Shown piece by piece: positions 32,392 through 46,514 of a stretch of 64,000 bases of DNA. Under the pieces are notes generated by a model. It was not told the origin of the DNA, did not search any database, and saw nothing but the letters and a program-made list of their open reading frames with translations. The number at the start of each line of letters is the position of its first letter. The first letter of the stretch is position 1. A program made the position numbers and the translations under genes. The stretch covers positions 298,447 through 362,446 of the forward strand of contig LLEY01000059.1 in NCBI GenBank assembly GCA_001414485.1. Reading direction: 5' to 3'. The stretch is from Calycina herbarum. Taxonomy: Eukaryota; Ascomycota; Leotiomycetes; Helotiales; Pezizellaceae.

Positions 32392-35300
32392 TGTCTGCCG
32401 ACTAGCCTATAGATGCTTAATAGCTCGCTATAGCCCTAAAACAGGTCTGTCTACTACGAGAATAACTAGACAACGTCTATACCCCTCTATAAGGGAATAC
32501 CCTATCTGAAACTAGATAATATAGGTCGTTTACGGTTAAGCTTAAGGATACTAAGCCTTTAACAGATAGCTCGTCTCTAACCTTCGATAACTAGAAGATC
32601 TAGATTAAGAACAAGTTCCTTATCAACGACTCTATGTTTAAGCTAGAGGAAGTAAAGATAGCTTACGTTTTTAACTATATAGCTAATATTACTTAGAAGT
32701 ATCTCGTACTCTATTACTAGAAGGGACCTAAGCTGTTTTAGTCTATAAAAGAAATAATCGTATATCTTATAGATATTCTAGAGAACCCGTTTAAAGCATA
32801 GAACGCTTATATCGAATTCCGCTAGCTCGTTATAAGAGATAATAAGACTTTTACAATCTTCTATACTCGCTTCTTACACCTTATAAGTACTAGACGGATC
32901 TCGACGGACGACTTATAGCTCGACTTATATAATAAGCTTACGCCACCTCTATAACAGTCTGTCTTACTATTCTTAGACGTCCTGCTTATAAGTACGGCTC
33001 TAGTAAACAAGTGTCGACTTATTAATAAGAACTTATAAAGACTTCAGCTCTGTAGAAGCAACTTACAGACCGCTCGTCTTATCCCCCGGCCTATAACTGC
33101 TACTACTACCTCCCGCCTAGCTGGAACTTTTACTTACTTAAACTACGTTCTATATAACCTCCCCTGCCCCGCCTCCCTGCCTTTATAGACTATTATATAA
33201 ACCAACGCCTGCTTATAAGGAACCGGACAACGCCTGCTTTAAGTATAAGAGGACTAGGTACTATGCCCGCGAATGCTCTAAGAACTCTAAGCCAATTATA
33301 GACGTTAATAAGCTTATAGAGCCTACGTCTAACTTAGAATAGTTAGAAAACAACCAAGTCTAGGGAAAGTCTCCCTCTTAGGCTTACTTTACCGAGGTCC
33401 TAGCTAGTTAGCTATCGATCTAAGTTAGCTACTTAGAGGAAAACAGTTTATAGTCTCTTATAACTTAGTTTTTAATAGATACGGATTTAAAACCTCTACT
33501 CTAGCTAATACTAGAGTAAACAGCTTTATACTTATTAGTATAAAGTTCGCTTAAGAGCTAGCTTACTTCTTCTCTTTAACTATTTATACTCTTCCTACTC
33601 CTATTATAGTTTATAGCTTTAATAGACAGAGTCGATAGTCTATAGACTACTATATTATTCTTTACTTATATATAGACAGCTATAAATAGTATAACGTCTC
33701 TATAGTCCTTCTTAATACTAGCTATTAGAATCTTATTCTTAGGCGTACATAGTTTAACTAGCTTAATATATAACTTAACCCCTACTAGTAACGACTTATA
33801 TAGCCCGCGGATCTCCCTCCTTCTTCTAACCTTATCTAGCTACGCCTCCTAGATCCTAGAATCCTATAGACTCGGCTCTTAAACCTAGATTACTAAGCTA
33901 ACGTAGATCGCCGCGATTAGGCCCTAGAAGAACAGGTCGTATATAAATACTAGAAAGACCTATAACTGTCTATAAGCCTTGTCGACGAGCTGCTAGTCCC
34001 TTAGATCCTAGCACGCCCGCCTACTACACCTCTAGCCGTATGTTACAGCGAGTACTAGAACCGCTAAAACAACTTACGAAATATAAACCGCGCTCTTATA
34101 AGTTTAGATATCTATAAAGCCTCTATAGCGCGCTTGAAACGTATACGCCTCGACCTACTACTAGTAGACATCGCTATTATTAGTACTACTATATATCGCT
34201 GTAACTTATAAGATACTAAAGCTACGGCCTTTAGTACCTCTCTTTATAAGATTAATTACTTAATAGAAAAAAAGCTTATAGATTAAAAAGACGACTTACA
34301 GGTCTAAGAAAGCCTCTCTAGAGCTTACTAGGATCTCGTAGACGTTTTCTCTAAAGCTACGTCTAATACTCTTCTCCCTCGTCGCTTATATAACTATAAG
34401 ATCGAACTTATAGACAGGAACGTAGACGACTTATTCTATAGCCTCCTCCGCTACTAGTCAACGGACAAGCTCTAAGCTATAAAATAATACCTTATTAAGA
34501 ACCTTGATAAAGGTTTTATTAAGGCTAGCTAAGCCCCTTTTACAGCTCTGATTCTCTTTGTTAAGAAGTCTAATAGCTCTCTACAGTTCTATATTAATTA
34601 CTATAAGCTGAATAACCTAACCTATAAGGACTAGTATCCTCTTCTATTAATCGACGAAACTCTTACTCGTCTAAGCAAAGCTTATATCTTTATAAAGCTA
34701 GATATATAATAAGCTTTTTACCGGATTCGGATTAACCCTAAGTCTAAGGAACTAATAACGTTCTAGACCTGTTATAAAGCTTATAAGTATAAAGTTATAC
34801 CTTTTAGACTAACTAATAGACCTATAATATATTAACGGTTTATAAATAACGTACTCTTCGACTATTTAGACAACTTTTATACTACCTACTTTAATAATAT
34901 TCTTATTTACTCTAAGAACGAGCTAGACTATTAGAAACACGTCTATAAGGTCCTTTTACAGCTTTATAAAGCTAGCTTATAGGCTAATATTAAGAAATCT
35001 AAGTTTAACGTTACTTATATAAAGTACCTAGGCTTTTATATAAGTACTAAAAGGATTAAAGTAGACCTGGAAAAGATAGAAACGATCTATAACTAGAAAC
35101 GTCCTATTATAGTCTATAGTATTCAGTCCTTTCTTAGCTTTTATAACTTCTACTAGAAGTTTATTCTCAACTATAGACAAGTTGTATACCTGTTAACGGC
35201 TCTAACTTATAAAGACTAGCCGTTTTAGTAGACACCTACTTATTAGGACGCCTTCTCTAAGCTAAAGGCCCGGCTTATTAATATACCTCTTCTTATATAC

Positions 35301-37420
35301 TTTAATCTATAATATAAGTCTATAGTTGAGACCGATTCCTCTAACAGCGTCCTTAGTAGTATACTTCTTCAATTATAGCCGAGTTAAGAGTAGCACCCTA
35401 TAGCTTACTTCTCTAAGATAATAATACCTACTAAGATTAACTACTCGATTTACGATAAAGAGATACTAGCTATTATACGTTCTCTAGAAGCCTAGAGACC
35501 TGAGCTTAAAGGGTCTCTATACTAGGTATAGGTCGTTTTAGACTATAAAGCTCTTAAGTACTTTATAATAACTAAAGCCTTATCTAGCTAATAAACCCGC
35601 TAGGCTGAAACCCTCTCTTAATTTAACTTCCTACTTACTTATAAGCCTAGTAGCTAGAATTAAGTGGATTCCCTTACTTACTAAGACTAAGAAGTAGATA
35701 GTTAAATAGTAATAAAGATATCTACTTATATATAAGTCCTCTTATAGCCTGAGAATCTTAACTCGCGGATTATTATAGACCTAGACTTAGACTCTTCTGT
35801 AGATATTACACCTGTTAGAGTAGCCGACAGACTATACGACTTAATTAACGATATTCTATAGGCTAATCGTATAAGTACGGGCCTTAACGCTCTCCGCTAG
35901 TACGCTACGGACGAACGCCCTAGCTAGACAACCTGTAATAGCCTCCTACTATACTAAGAACGGCTTATCCTGTCTAAGGACGACGATCTTAAAGTACGCT
36001 TACTAAGCGAGGTTTATAATTAAGTCTCGGTAGCCTACCCTAGACAATCTAAGACCCTAAAGCTAGTTATAGACTACTACTACTAGCTGTACCTTTGTTT
36101 AGATATATAACGATTTGTTTATAACTGCTAGACCTGCTGTCGCTCTTATATACTATAAGACCGCCCTCTAGACTCCTTAACCCCTTACCTATCCTAGATC
36201 GCCTATAGTAATATATATTAGTTAATTTTAAGGAATTCCCTTCTAATAAGTCTAGAATAGATATAATTATTATCTTTATCTACTAGCTAAGTAAGAGATC
36301 TGTCTCTATCTCTTACTTAAAGACTATAGACGTAAAAAAGACTATATAGATCTACCTTAACTGCGTATAACGCTATTATAGACTGTTAGATACTATTATC
36401 TCTAACCGCGGTCTGTAATTTGTCTTAGAGTTCTAGTAAGAGTTTAACCAGATCCTAGAGACTAAGATTAAGCTATCTACAGCTGTATATATATAAACCG
36501 ACGGTTAAACTAAGAATATAAACTAGTAGATTAACTAACGCCTTTGCCTGTTTATAAACTACTATTAGAATAACTAGTCTAAACTAATACCGATTATAGA
36601 CTACGCTTAAGCTATACTTCTCTAGGACTCGACGACTCTTCCGCCTATATAAATCGAGCTTAGTTACGTGCCACGTACTAGCTTTGATTAGGTTCGCCAG
36701 AGCCTAGAAGAACTAATAAGCGTCTATAAACAGCTTTTATAAGACGAAGCAGTTGCGTATATAACCTATATATACAGCGCCTAGGAAACCGCCTATAAGG
36801 GAATCGAGGCTACTTAGGAACGCTAGTATAAGCAAGCAAATAAGCACCGGCGACTAGTAGACTTTGCTATAGGCGACAAGGTCTACGTATCGACAAAGAC
36901 GTAGAATATAGGCCGCCTAAGCTATAAGCTCGACCAGTAGATAGTTAGTCTATATATAGTCCTAGAAAAGATTAGAAACGCTTTCTAGGTCGACCTGCCT
37001 CTAATAATTAAAATATAGCCTATAATCTCTATAGACAAGCTTTGTAAAGCTCTTAACGATCTACTACTAGGCTAGCTATAGGAACCAGGACTGCCTATTA
37101 TAGTTAACAGGTATAACGAATAAGATGTAGACTAAGTACTAGCCTCTAGAAGCTATTATAGAAAATTATAATACTAGGTTTAATAGGTATAAAGCGAGCT
37201 AGACCTAGCCTAGTACCTAGCTTCTAACTTTATAAGCTGTCTATATAAGCTTTAAGAGTTTCACGCTCTAAATCCTTCTCTCCTAGAGCCTCCTAGGTAC
37301 TTAGTAGAATAGTTATAGAGCTAGGAAGATAGTATAGACGAGCTAGAATATTATAAGGACGAGGATAAATTACCTATAAGATAGTAGGTTCAGAGCTCGT
37401 AGGCGAGCTCTACTTAAAGG
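32392..37420 (+). pseudogene. Broken gag-pol of gypsy family 1 copy 1
   Basis: The reading begins at ATG 32392 (MSAD, then stop for Trp). A gag zinc knuckle at about 33235-33276 has lost one Cys and its His (C-F-K-Y...Y-Y-A-R-E-C, where CCHC is expected). Then come protease, RT with KDWYPLPLID-type remnants and YFNNILIYS at about 34.89 kb (the catalytic Asp pair is now Asn-Asn, GAT to AAT at TpG), RNase H (ETDSSN, YDKEILAI) near 35.3-35.5 kb and integrase near 36.0-37.0 kb. Stops stand almost entirely at former Trp and Gln codons. It cannot encode an active enzyme. Confidence 0.8.
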
Positions 37421-37429
37421 GGGGGGTAA

Positions 37430-37758
37430 TATTACGGACCTAGCCACCGCCGAGCACGTGACTCGTATACGGCTACTCGCCGGCGTCTGCAAAGCCTACT
37501 ATTCCTAGCCTAGCCCAGAACTATTCCTACCTAGGCTAGGAACCATTTCTATAAACGGATCGACATTCCTATAACTTATCGATTCCTTAGCTATCTCTAT
37601 ATTATAAGACCTTTAGAAGTCTCCTCTTTCCTTCTCTTCTCTTCTATAGCTTAAGATCTTTAATTAAACTACCTCTTACTTCTCTAATTATCCGCTACAC
37701 CTGTATATACTATAGGTAAGGATAACTACTAGAGAGCTAGTAGATTAGGTTTGTTATA
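37430..37758 (+). repeat. 3' LTR of gypsy family 1 copy 1
   Basis: 329 bp, the same length as the 5' LTR, differing mainly by C-to-T and G-to-A changes (for example it begins TATTACGG instead of TGTTACGG). Confidence 0.92.
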
Positions 37759-39627
37759 ATTAGAGATAGTATTAATCCTTATAACACTCCTTATCCTAGG
37801 CTTCTTTCGTCTACGAACCTTCTATTAAAGAATAGCATAGCTTTATATCTTAAGAGAAAGCTTCCTATCTAGGTTATTACTTACTATAGTACTTTCTTCT
37901 CTCTTAAAGTATAAAGTAGCTATATATAATCTACTCTGTCGAATACCTCTACTATATCTAACTAAGCTAAGAACACGTAGCTCTTGTTTTCCTACGCTGT
38001 ATATACTTCTTCTATTACTATTCTAATCGCTAGTTCTATGTTCTAGTACTTCCGGCTACCTATTTCTATCCCTAGAAGTATTATAACGTCTTCTACGAGC
38101 TTCGTAAGCCTCTACGCTATTACCTTCTTAAGAATCTTATCTATAGTTAAGAGTAGCGCTATTAGCTAGTAGGCCTCTACTTTATCTTATTCCTCTATTA
38201 TTTTACCTGGTTTTCTAAGTACTATTACTTTCGCGTAGTAGAAGTAGAACAGGAAGTGTTATAAGTAGAAGCTCGCTTCTGCTATTACTATAAGCACCTC
38301 TTAAAGTAGCTTATTATACGCTTTTAGAAAGCCGTTCGTAAGTATATCGAACTCTAGTGCTTTCTATAGCGCTAATCTTATAGCTGTCTTAATATATTTC
38401 TCAGTTACCTGCTAGCTTACTTCGTACTTCTAAGAGAAGCTCTTAGAGCTCTATTCTCTGTTCGAGATACTAGAGTAGTCGGCTGTTGATTCTAGGAAGA
38501 ACTTCTTTATAAGAATATAAGCCTTATTCTTATAGTACTCGCCTTTTACTCTGCTAAGTAAGGTAAGTGTTAGTAGTACTAGTACTTTAGGTTTTATATG
38601 TCTTTTAAAACGTGTCTACTTTTCGAGTGTCTATAGTTTCCTATCGTCTTTTACTGCCTCTATAAGTGCCTCTCTCTAGCTCTTCGTCTTTGCCTTTCTA
38701 CTTATTATTTAGAGCTCTTAAAGAGCGTCGTCGAGCTGTTTTCTTAAGCTTCTTATATATAGCTCTCTCTAGGTTCTTTCGCGCTTTCTTACTTCGTTCA
38801 ACGCCTCTTTAACCTCTGTATTCTACTAGAGTTATACTCTCTCTCTATCTGGCTTTTAAAGCAGCGTCGAGGCTTAAGCTATTCGTTAAAGCTCTTCTAC
38901 GAGCTTCTTAACAGCTCTCTCGAGCTCCTATACGTTCTAGATTACTAGTATTATAAGGTAATTAGCTCTGCTTTTACTAACACTTCGTCTATTAGCCTCT
39001 AGCTATAGCCGAGTATCTACGATGTCTCTCTTTCTTCTTTAGCTGCTATTATAAGAAGTTAAGCTATATAGTTAGACCCTGGCAGGTCTAGCGTCCTCTA
39101 CTAAGTAGCTACGTTTCTAGTAGAGAAGGCTAAGTTAATTATTAAGTTATAAGAGCCTTCTCTTCTCTAGGTAACCTCGCTGTATAGCGTATTCCTCTCG
39201 AGCGCCTACTATATAGTAAGCCTAAGAGTAAGGTCTACGTTCTAGTTATATCTTCTATAGATATCTTAGAAGAGGTAGTAAGCGTTTAGGTCTCCTACTA
39301 TAAGCGCTCTCCTTAGTCTCGCTTATTAAAGCATATCCTCGATTAGTATTTACCTAGCTTATAAGTTATATACTAAGTAGACTATTATTTCGTTCGCTCT
39401 CTTACCTATTATTATACTTACCTAGTTCTTACTAGTAGCGTATGTCTAGCTTTCTTTTAAATACCTTTTATATATAAAGAGTACTACTGCTCTGTCTAAC
39501 TAAATCATATTATACCTTAAGCTTAAAGAGTAGCTTAGAGAGCCTCTCGCGCTATTCTACGCTAGCTCTTAAATCGCTAGAATATCGTATTCCTTCTTAT
39601 AATTTAGAGCCGCCTCGAGTATCTCTA
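37759..39627 (-). mobile_element. LINE, reverse transcriptase and endonuclease segment
   Basis: Minus-strand frames show the N-terminal RT fingers close to 37.8-38.3 kb and the APE-type endonuclease near 39.0-39.6 kb: VGDLNAY, then NLIINLAFSTRN and DLPGSNYI. The right edge carries ILEAALNYKKEYDILAI, whose continuation (KILEI) lies at 46976-47000 beyond the gypsy insertion, so the frame is restored when the insertion is removed. It contains one copy each of the flanking target duplications. Confidence 0.75.
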
Positions 39628-40088
39628 TATAACGAAACTCAAACGAACTAAACAAAGATAACTAAGTCTCGAAGGTTAGTATATAGGTAAGAAGTATAGA
39701 TACGCCAGGTTGTTTACTTAGAAGTGAACTCGTTACTTATATTAAAGATATTAAATAAGATAATAAGATTAATAACTAAAGTTAAGTACAAAGCTCTTAT
39801 CTAATAGTAGACGTGCTAGTCTTATATAGAATCTTCGTTTATATTAGAGTCCTACTTAGCAGGAGTTCTAAAGATAGAGTCCGACTCTATTTTTAGAGCT
39901 TCTTAAAACTAGACTCTATTACCTAACTACTTCTAACCGAGTTATATAATATAACTATAATAAGATCCTAGGATTATATATTCTACTATATTTAATCCTT
40001 TCTTCCTTTTAGGGTTATAATAGTACTCGTTCTATTAGAGCGTCGCCTAGACTTCACTTCGTTACGTACTAACACGTGATTCGTAATA
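39628..40088 (-). repeat. 3' LTR of gypsy family 2
   Basis: 461 bp, beginning TATAACGAAACTC on the plus strand (from TGTAACGAAACTC). Followed by CTATCCCCTTCTT, the polypurine tract in reverse. Confidence 0.9.
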
Positions 40089-43000
40089 CTATCCCCTTCT
40101 TAGCCTAGCGTGTCCCTATACTAGAATATAAACCTAAAATATATCGCTAGAAAGATATCGACCTTCCTTTATATATAAACATATCCTCTTTATATATAAA
40201 ACGAAAAGAGCGTCTAGCTCTTACTATATATATTAAATCCGTATAACGACTAGCGATAACCTATTCTTTTTATCGTAAACAGTCTTATTAATGTTTTCTA
40301 GAGCTCTCGAAGTTCTCTCGTTATTCTAAGTATATTTAGTTGAAAAGGTCCTATAATAGCTCTAGTTACCTCGACGTTCCTTCTTCTAAGCTACGAAAAC
40401 CTTTATATCGATTTTTCTTTAGCCTTATACGTAAACGATTCTCTATTACTCCTCCAAGTCCTCTATCTTCAAGTCCTCTTCTCAAGTCCTCTTCTACCTA
40501 GTTTCCTGTCTTTAAAATAGCTTCTTTCGTTAAACAGGTACTTTCTAATAATATGTCTCTATCTAACCCTGGTCCCGAGTTTTAGGCAGCTCTAGGTTTT
40601 ATTAGTAGAACTTCTAAAGTTCCCTTAGACAATAGTTAAGATTACCTTTGAGTTCCTAAGTATTCTCTAAATATAGGTAATTCAACTATTTAACTAAATA
40701 CTTAACTTATTCTCTAATAAGTTTATAGTTAAGAATTCTCTTAACTTCGTATTTAGCGTTTAGGTTTACTAGTTAAATTTCTATAAATAGAGCTAGTAGT
40801 ACTTCTAATAGTGCTGGTTCGAGTAAGAATATATAGAATACTAGGTAGATGTTTATTATCTTTAGTAGTACTAGTTTATAATTCAAAGGTTCTTTAACTC
40901 GTTTAATTTTAAATAGTCTAAGTTTTTTATAATCTAGTTTATTACTTAGTCTTTTTATATCGATGTTTTTTTATACTAAGTAGACTTTATCTCTCTCTTT
41001 TAGTATTAGCTTCTAACTACGTCGTTTATTATAGTAGTACGCGTTTCTTTCGACTACGAACTATAAATCCTTTATAAGTTCCTTATATAGACTTTTAATT
41101 TTCAAGACTTAAATACGAGCAAGTTAGTTATTAATAGTTATAGACAGTAGTTCTCGATATACTAATAACTTATATCTAAAGTTAGCGTAGAATAGCGTAA
41201 TAAGTGTTATCTCTGTTACTAAACTATTATAAGTAAACTATGCTAAAGGCAGCAGTTCTACCTAGTCGTTTTACTAGTAGTTTATATAATAACGAAGGTA
41301 TGTTTTAACTACTTAATTTATCCGTTCGTTTCCTCTATTTATCTAAGGGTAAAAAGCTATAGAAAGCTTCCTTTTCACATCTAATCGTTTTATAAGAGCG
41401 ATCTAAAATTTTAAGGTAAAGAGTTTATCTCTATCTAAGAGTATTTCTTCTAGTAGTCTATATCTTAAGACTACTTTCCTAAGAAATACGAATGCTAATT
41501 CCTCAGCTATACTTAACTCTATATATACTATTAAAATCATATACTTCGTAAGTCGTTCTATAATAACTAGGATCGAGTTATACTTAACTCCTATTATTAG
41601 ATCTTTAGATTTTAGTAATTTAATAATAAAATCTATAGATATTAATTTCTAAGGTATTTATAGTATTAGAGTAGTGTTTATCTGTTTATAAGGTATATAG
41701 TAGAAGGCCTTATTCCTAGTATAGGTATTATATTCTACTATTACTTCTTTAACTATCGTAGATAATCGATTAACATAGTAGTATTATCTTATCCTCTAAA
41801 GGGTTCTACGAATTCCTTAGTATCTATAAGCGAGCGTAGTATAGTATTCTTATATAAACTCCTTTATATACGAGCTAGGAACCTATAGTTTCTCTTTTAT
41901 ATACTAGTTATAACCCTTATATATATTCTAAATTTTATCTATCTAGATGTCGTTTATCGCTACTATTTCGTATATAGTAGGTACTAAGTCTTTATTTTTA
42001 AGAGTTTTTAAGATTATAATCTTTTTATACTTCTTATTTCCCTCGTATTCGAGTTTTTAGCTACGAGTATTAGCTCGAGTATTTAACGTTTCTTTTATAT
42101 ATCGAATAATAATATTAAATCCTTCTAATATCTTCGACTATCTAGCTAACTATCTAGTTATAAGTTCCTTAGTTATTATAAATGTCCTAAGATTCTTATA
42201 GTTAGATAAAATTATAACTTAGTATTTTACTAGCTATAAATAAATTCTCTAGTATTCTAAAGCTAATACTATAGTAAGTAATTCTTTATTAAAAATACTA
42301 TAGTTTTATTAAGCTAGGTTAAATATTTTAGAATAATATATAATAGATATAAGTTTCTCTTTTTTATTTAGTTATAGGTAAATTATACCTACTAATATAT
42401 CTAAGACATCTGTTTTAATTATACTAGGTTTTTCTATAAATCTTACTTTAATCTTTTAAAAAGCATTCTTAGCTTATTTATTCTAGATAAATTTAATAGC
42501 CTTCTTAACTAGTACTAATATTAGTTTAGTAATCTTTACATAGTCTTATATAAATAGACAGTAGAAGTTTATAAATCTAAGAAAGGACTATATATCTTTT
42601 ATATTCTCTAGTAACTTCTAGTTTAAGATGTCTTAGACTTTTACTAGATCTATTTCTATTTTCTCTAAGCTAAATACCTATCCTAGGAAAAGTGTCTAAG
42701 TTACTTTAAACTCGTATTTTAAGAGTTTTAACTAGGAGTTTACTTTTATAAGTCGTTGTAAAACTTCTTTAACATATCTCTTATATTCTTCTTCTTTTTT
42801 TAAGAAGATTAAGATATTATCTAAGTAATATATTACTATTACTTCTAGAAGATCTCTTAAAATGTTATTATTTTATCTCTAATATATAGCTAGTACGTTA
42901 TAGAGTCTAAATAGTATAACTATATATTCGTAAAAGCCTAATAGTAAGATAAATACTATTTTCTATTCGTCTCTGACTTTTATTTATATAAGTCTATAGA

Positions 43001-45794
43001 TATTTCGTTAATCTAGTTTTATAAATCGTACTACCTTATCTAACTTATTCTATAAGTATTAGCTAAGTAGTAGCAGATAAGTGTCCTTAACCGTAGTATA
43101 ATTTACTTCTTAGTAATTAATATATACTCTCTTATCTAGGTCGTCTTTCTTCTTAATAATAAGTATATTTAAAGTAATTAGAGACTTAGATTTTCTAATA
43201 TATCCCTTCTTAATACCTTCCTTTATATAACTTTCTATTCTCTATAAGCTTTTCTAGTTATATAACCGAAGCTTCTACTTTGAGAGGTAATAACCCTCTT
43301 TTAATTTAATCTTATAATCCTATAGACGATGTTCTAGTAAAGCTCGTAAGTCTTCTAGGTTTTCGAACAAAGCTTTAAATTCTCTATACTACATAGGTAT
43401 TTCGTTATTAGCTGTCTTACTAACCTGTAGAGGACCCTAGATAAGGTGTCCTAGCGTCTTAGAAGAGGTAGCGCTAACCTCGTTCTAGCTTTATAGTTAT
43501 AATTACGAACCTATATAATTATATTAACTAAAGGTTATTTTCTAAGCCTTCTAGTTAATATCTAGATTATATTCTTAAATCTATAGTATACTAAGTATTA
43601 CTTCCTTACTCTCTATTTTAATAATATCGAATTATATATCTAAGTAGTATCCTTTAATAGTAATCTTTATTAGAATAGTTTACTAATTAATAATTCTGTC
43701 CTAGTATATAATATCTATTCTATTAACCACTCCTAAGTAGTATAGCCTTATACTCTTAATCGGGACGTTTAGCTTCTTCTAAGCTACTAGAGAAAGGAAG
43801 TTATCTATTACTCTAGAATTAATTAAGACTCGGAGTTCCTTTCTTATCTTTGCTATTACTATAAGTTAATTTTCTTTGGATATAGTGTTTAACTCTTCTA
43901 TAGTAGTGTAATTTTCTAGTTTAATATAATAAACCTTAAATCTTCTTTCTCTATTATCTCCTTTCTAAGAGCTTAGGAAGAATATTACTTTTTTATTATT
44001 AGAAAAAGCTACTTCGTATACTAGACTATCTTCTACTATTCTTTTAGGTTCTAGAAGTGTTTCTATAAAACGTTTTTTTATAGACTAGTCTAATAATACT
44101 CGTAGTTTATACTAAACCTATTTAATAGTTACTCTATATAATATTTTAGTAGTCTACCGCTTACCTTTTATAGATTAGTAGAATTCCTAGATTATATTAG
44201 CCTATAGGTCTACCTTAGTAACTCTGAATATCCGCTAATCTCCTAATCCTTTAAATACTATTATAACTTCTTTTTTAACCTTTAATATCTAATATTTCTC
44301 GTCGATTTCTAACTTATAGTCTTAACTAGAGAGGTAGGTAGTAATATCCGACTTTGGATATCTATTATATTTATCGAATCTATCTAGGTAACACTACTAC
44401 TATTTAGTAGTATTATTCTTTAAATTAGTAACTATCTATAGATCTCCCTTCTCTAGGTAGTTATTCAGTATTATCTATTCTAGTCCTAGTTCTTTAAACT
44501 TAATAGTTTCTCTACTATTAATAGAACTAACTATAGTTACTCGATCTTAATTATTTCTTACTATCTTATAAGTACTTAAGATAGTAGGATTAACTTCTTA
44601 AGTAGAATATAAGCTCTAGAAATTAGGTTTCTATCCTTTTATATATACCTATCTATTTCCTCTCTTAAAAGTTCTAATAAATACCTATGTTTCCTCTTCT
44701 TTAGGTTTATATATTCTAGGATTTACCTCTAATAAGTTAGATTCTAACTCCGATAACTCTAATAAACTTGTTAATAGTAGTAACTTATATTCTACTTAAA
44801 GAGGAGATTCGTAATCTATTCTTAACTATATATTATAATTTTCTTTAAAGAGTAGATCTCTATTATTATTAATATCTTATACTCTACTAACTTATAACTT
44901 AATTTCTTCGTTTAGCTATAAGTATATAGCGCTTACTATTATATCTACAACGTCTGTTTTAATTTACGTGCTATATCCTCTAGCTTCGAGTTTCTTATCT
45001 ATAAGTTTAATTTTATCGAGTAATACTACTTCTTTATAAACTGTAGCGTTGATTCGTCTCTTTCTATTAGAGTCTTTCTTCTTACTATACTTATTTACTC
45101 TATAGCTAGGGAGGCTATAGTTATAACATAAGTTCTACTTACGTCGACGATTTCGCTTCTCCTAGGAAAGTCCTTCTTTCTTTCGAAAGGTTTTCTTTTA
45201 TATAGCGTTTACCTTCTTACTATATTTGTTAGCGTAAGAGTGCTTCTACTTTCCTAACTCTTAACTCTTTTCTCTATACTTAAGATTACTCTTTCTAAAT
45301 TCGTATAAGCGGTTGTCTAACTAGACAACTTTCTTAATTATACCTATAATAGTTAAGAACTGTATATTCTACTTAGCTATTTCCTTATAAATATATACTT
45401 TTAATCCTTTATAAAAGAGTTTTATAAGAGTAATAGTATCTTATCCCGATTTTATCCTATAACGTTAAAATTCATTAGTATAGTCTATTACTAATCTAGT
45501 TTAGCGTAAGTCTAAAAGCTTATATATAGCTGTTTAGATCGCGTCGAAGTCTCTAAAGACTTTTCTAATAGTTGTCTTAAATCCTCTCTAAGATTTAAAC
45601 ATAGTCTTAGTTAATTCTATCTTTCTATCTTTATCTTTATTCTTAAAGAAGTCCTCTAAGTATAGCTAGGCCTATTCTAATACTGATCCTCTAAGGTAGG
45701 AGATAGCGAAGATAGTTCGTAAGTTATAATTGCCTTCGAACTTATCGGAGTTAAAGTTAAAGTAGATGTCTATTTAGAGAAGGAATAAGTCGAG

Positions 45795-46259
45795 TGTAAC
45801 GAAACTCAAACGAACTAAACAAAGGTGACTAAGTCTCGAAGGTTGGTATGCAGTAAGAAGTATGAATGCGCTGGGTTGTTCACTTGGAAGTGAACTTCGC
45901 TACTTGTATCAAAGATGTCAAACAAGATGATAAGATTGATAACTAAAGTTGAGCACGAAGCTCCTATCTAATGGCAGACGTGCCAGTCTTATATAGAACC
46001 TTCGTTTCCCAAGTACGTCGCTCACATCGCTCGCGTCGCTCGCGTCGCTCGCGATCAAGGCGATCAGAGCGATGTAGGCGATCACGTCACATGACCCCAC
46101 GTGACTTCCAACATTACCACAACAGTGAGATCCTAAAATCCCTAATGTCCTTCCGCATTACTGATTTCCTCCTGTGTTACTTTCCTTTCCTGGATATTAT
46201 GCCTTGTCCTGTCAGAACGCCGTCTGAACTACTTACCACGTATACCGTGATTCGTGACA
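45795..46259 (-). repeat. Solo LTR of gypsy family 2, nearly free of RIP
   Basis: 465 bp, TGTAACGAAAC...TTCGTGACA on the plus strand, flanked by the target duplication TCGAG (45790-45794 and 46260-46264). It sits inside the gag region of the element at 39628-46975: joining the flanks restores the sequence seen in the other family copy after 58306. Unlike everything around it, it keeps dense CpA and TpG (for example CTCACATCGC, CAACATTACCACAACAGTGAG). It is a different subtype from the LTRs of its host, having a TCGCTCGCG-type repeat at 46017-46085 where the host LTRs have another sequence; the LTR at 57843 shares its subtype. Confidence 0.9.
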
Positions 46260-46514
46260 TCGAGTTCCTTTCGCTTTCTATAATACGTATCTAGTATCTT
46301 AACTTTGATAGACTTAAGTACTTCGACCTTATAAGGCTCGGAGGCGTCTGGTATACTAATATTATCGTCGTTCCTAGTTAACTATATACTAGCAGATATT
46401 CTTCTAGTTACACTTCCAGATATACCTACGACGTTAACTCGACTAGTATTCGAGCTAGTTGCTATAGGGGTTACTAGGGCTATAGCGACTGAACTTCTAA
46501 GCAGATGCTTAAAG

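Larger units (their letters stand above)
31843..37758 (+). mobile_element. Ty3/gypsy LTR retrotransposon, family 1, copy 1 (complete, RIP-mutated)
   Basis: 5,916 bp with two 329-bp LTRs (31843-32171 and 37430-37758), a polypurine tract ending in a run of eight G before the 3' LTR, and a perfect 5-bp target duplication ATTAG (31838-31842 and 37759-37763). The outer 5' end is TGTTACGG; the 3' end TTTGTTATA is the expected TACA changed to TATA. It is inserted in the RT domain of the LINE: joining the flanks restores LSLILF...GFVDDIN in one frame. A second copy in opposite orientation is at 47304-53221. Confidence 0.93.

Noticed and set aside
45971..46294. 107-codon plus-strand frame with an Arg/Ser-rich repeat (RRSHRSRRSRRS)
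   Set aside because: It lies entirely over the un-RIPed solo LTR and its flank. The RS repeat is the TCGCTCGCG minisatellite read in one frame, and the opposite strand gives a similar artefact (SDASDASDVSD).
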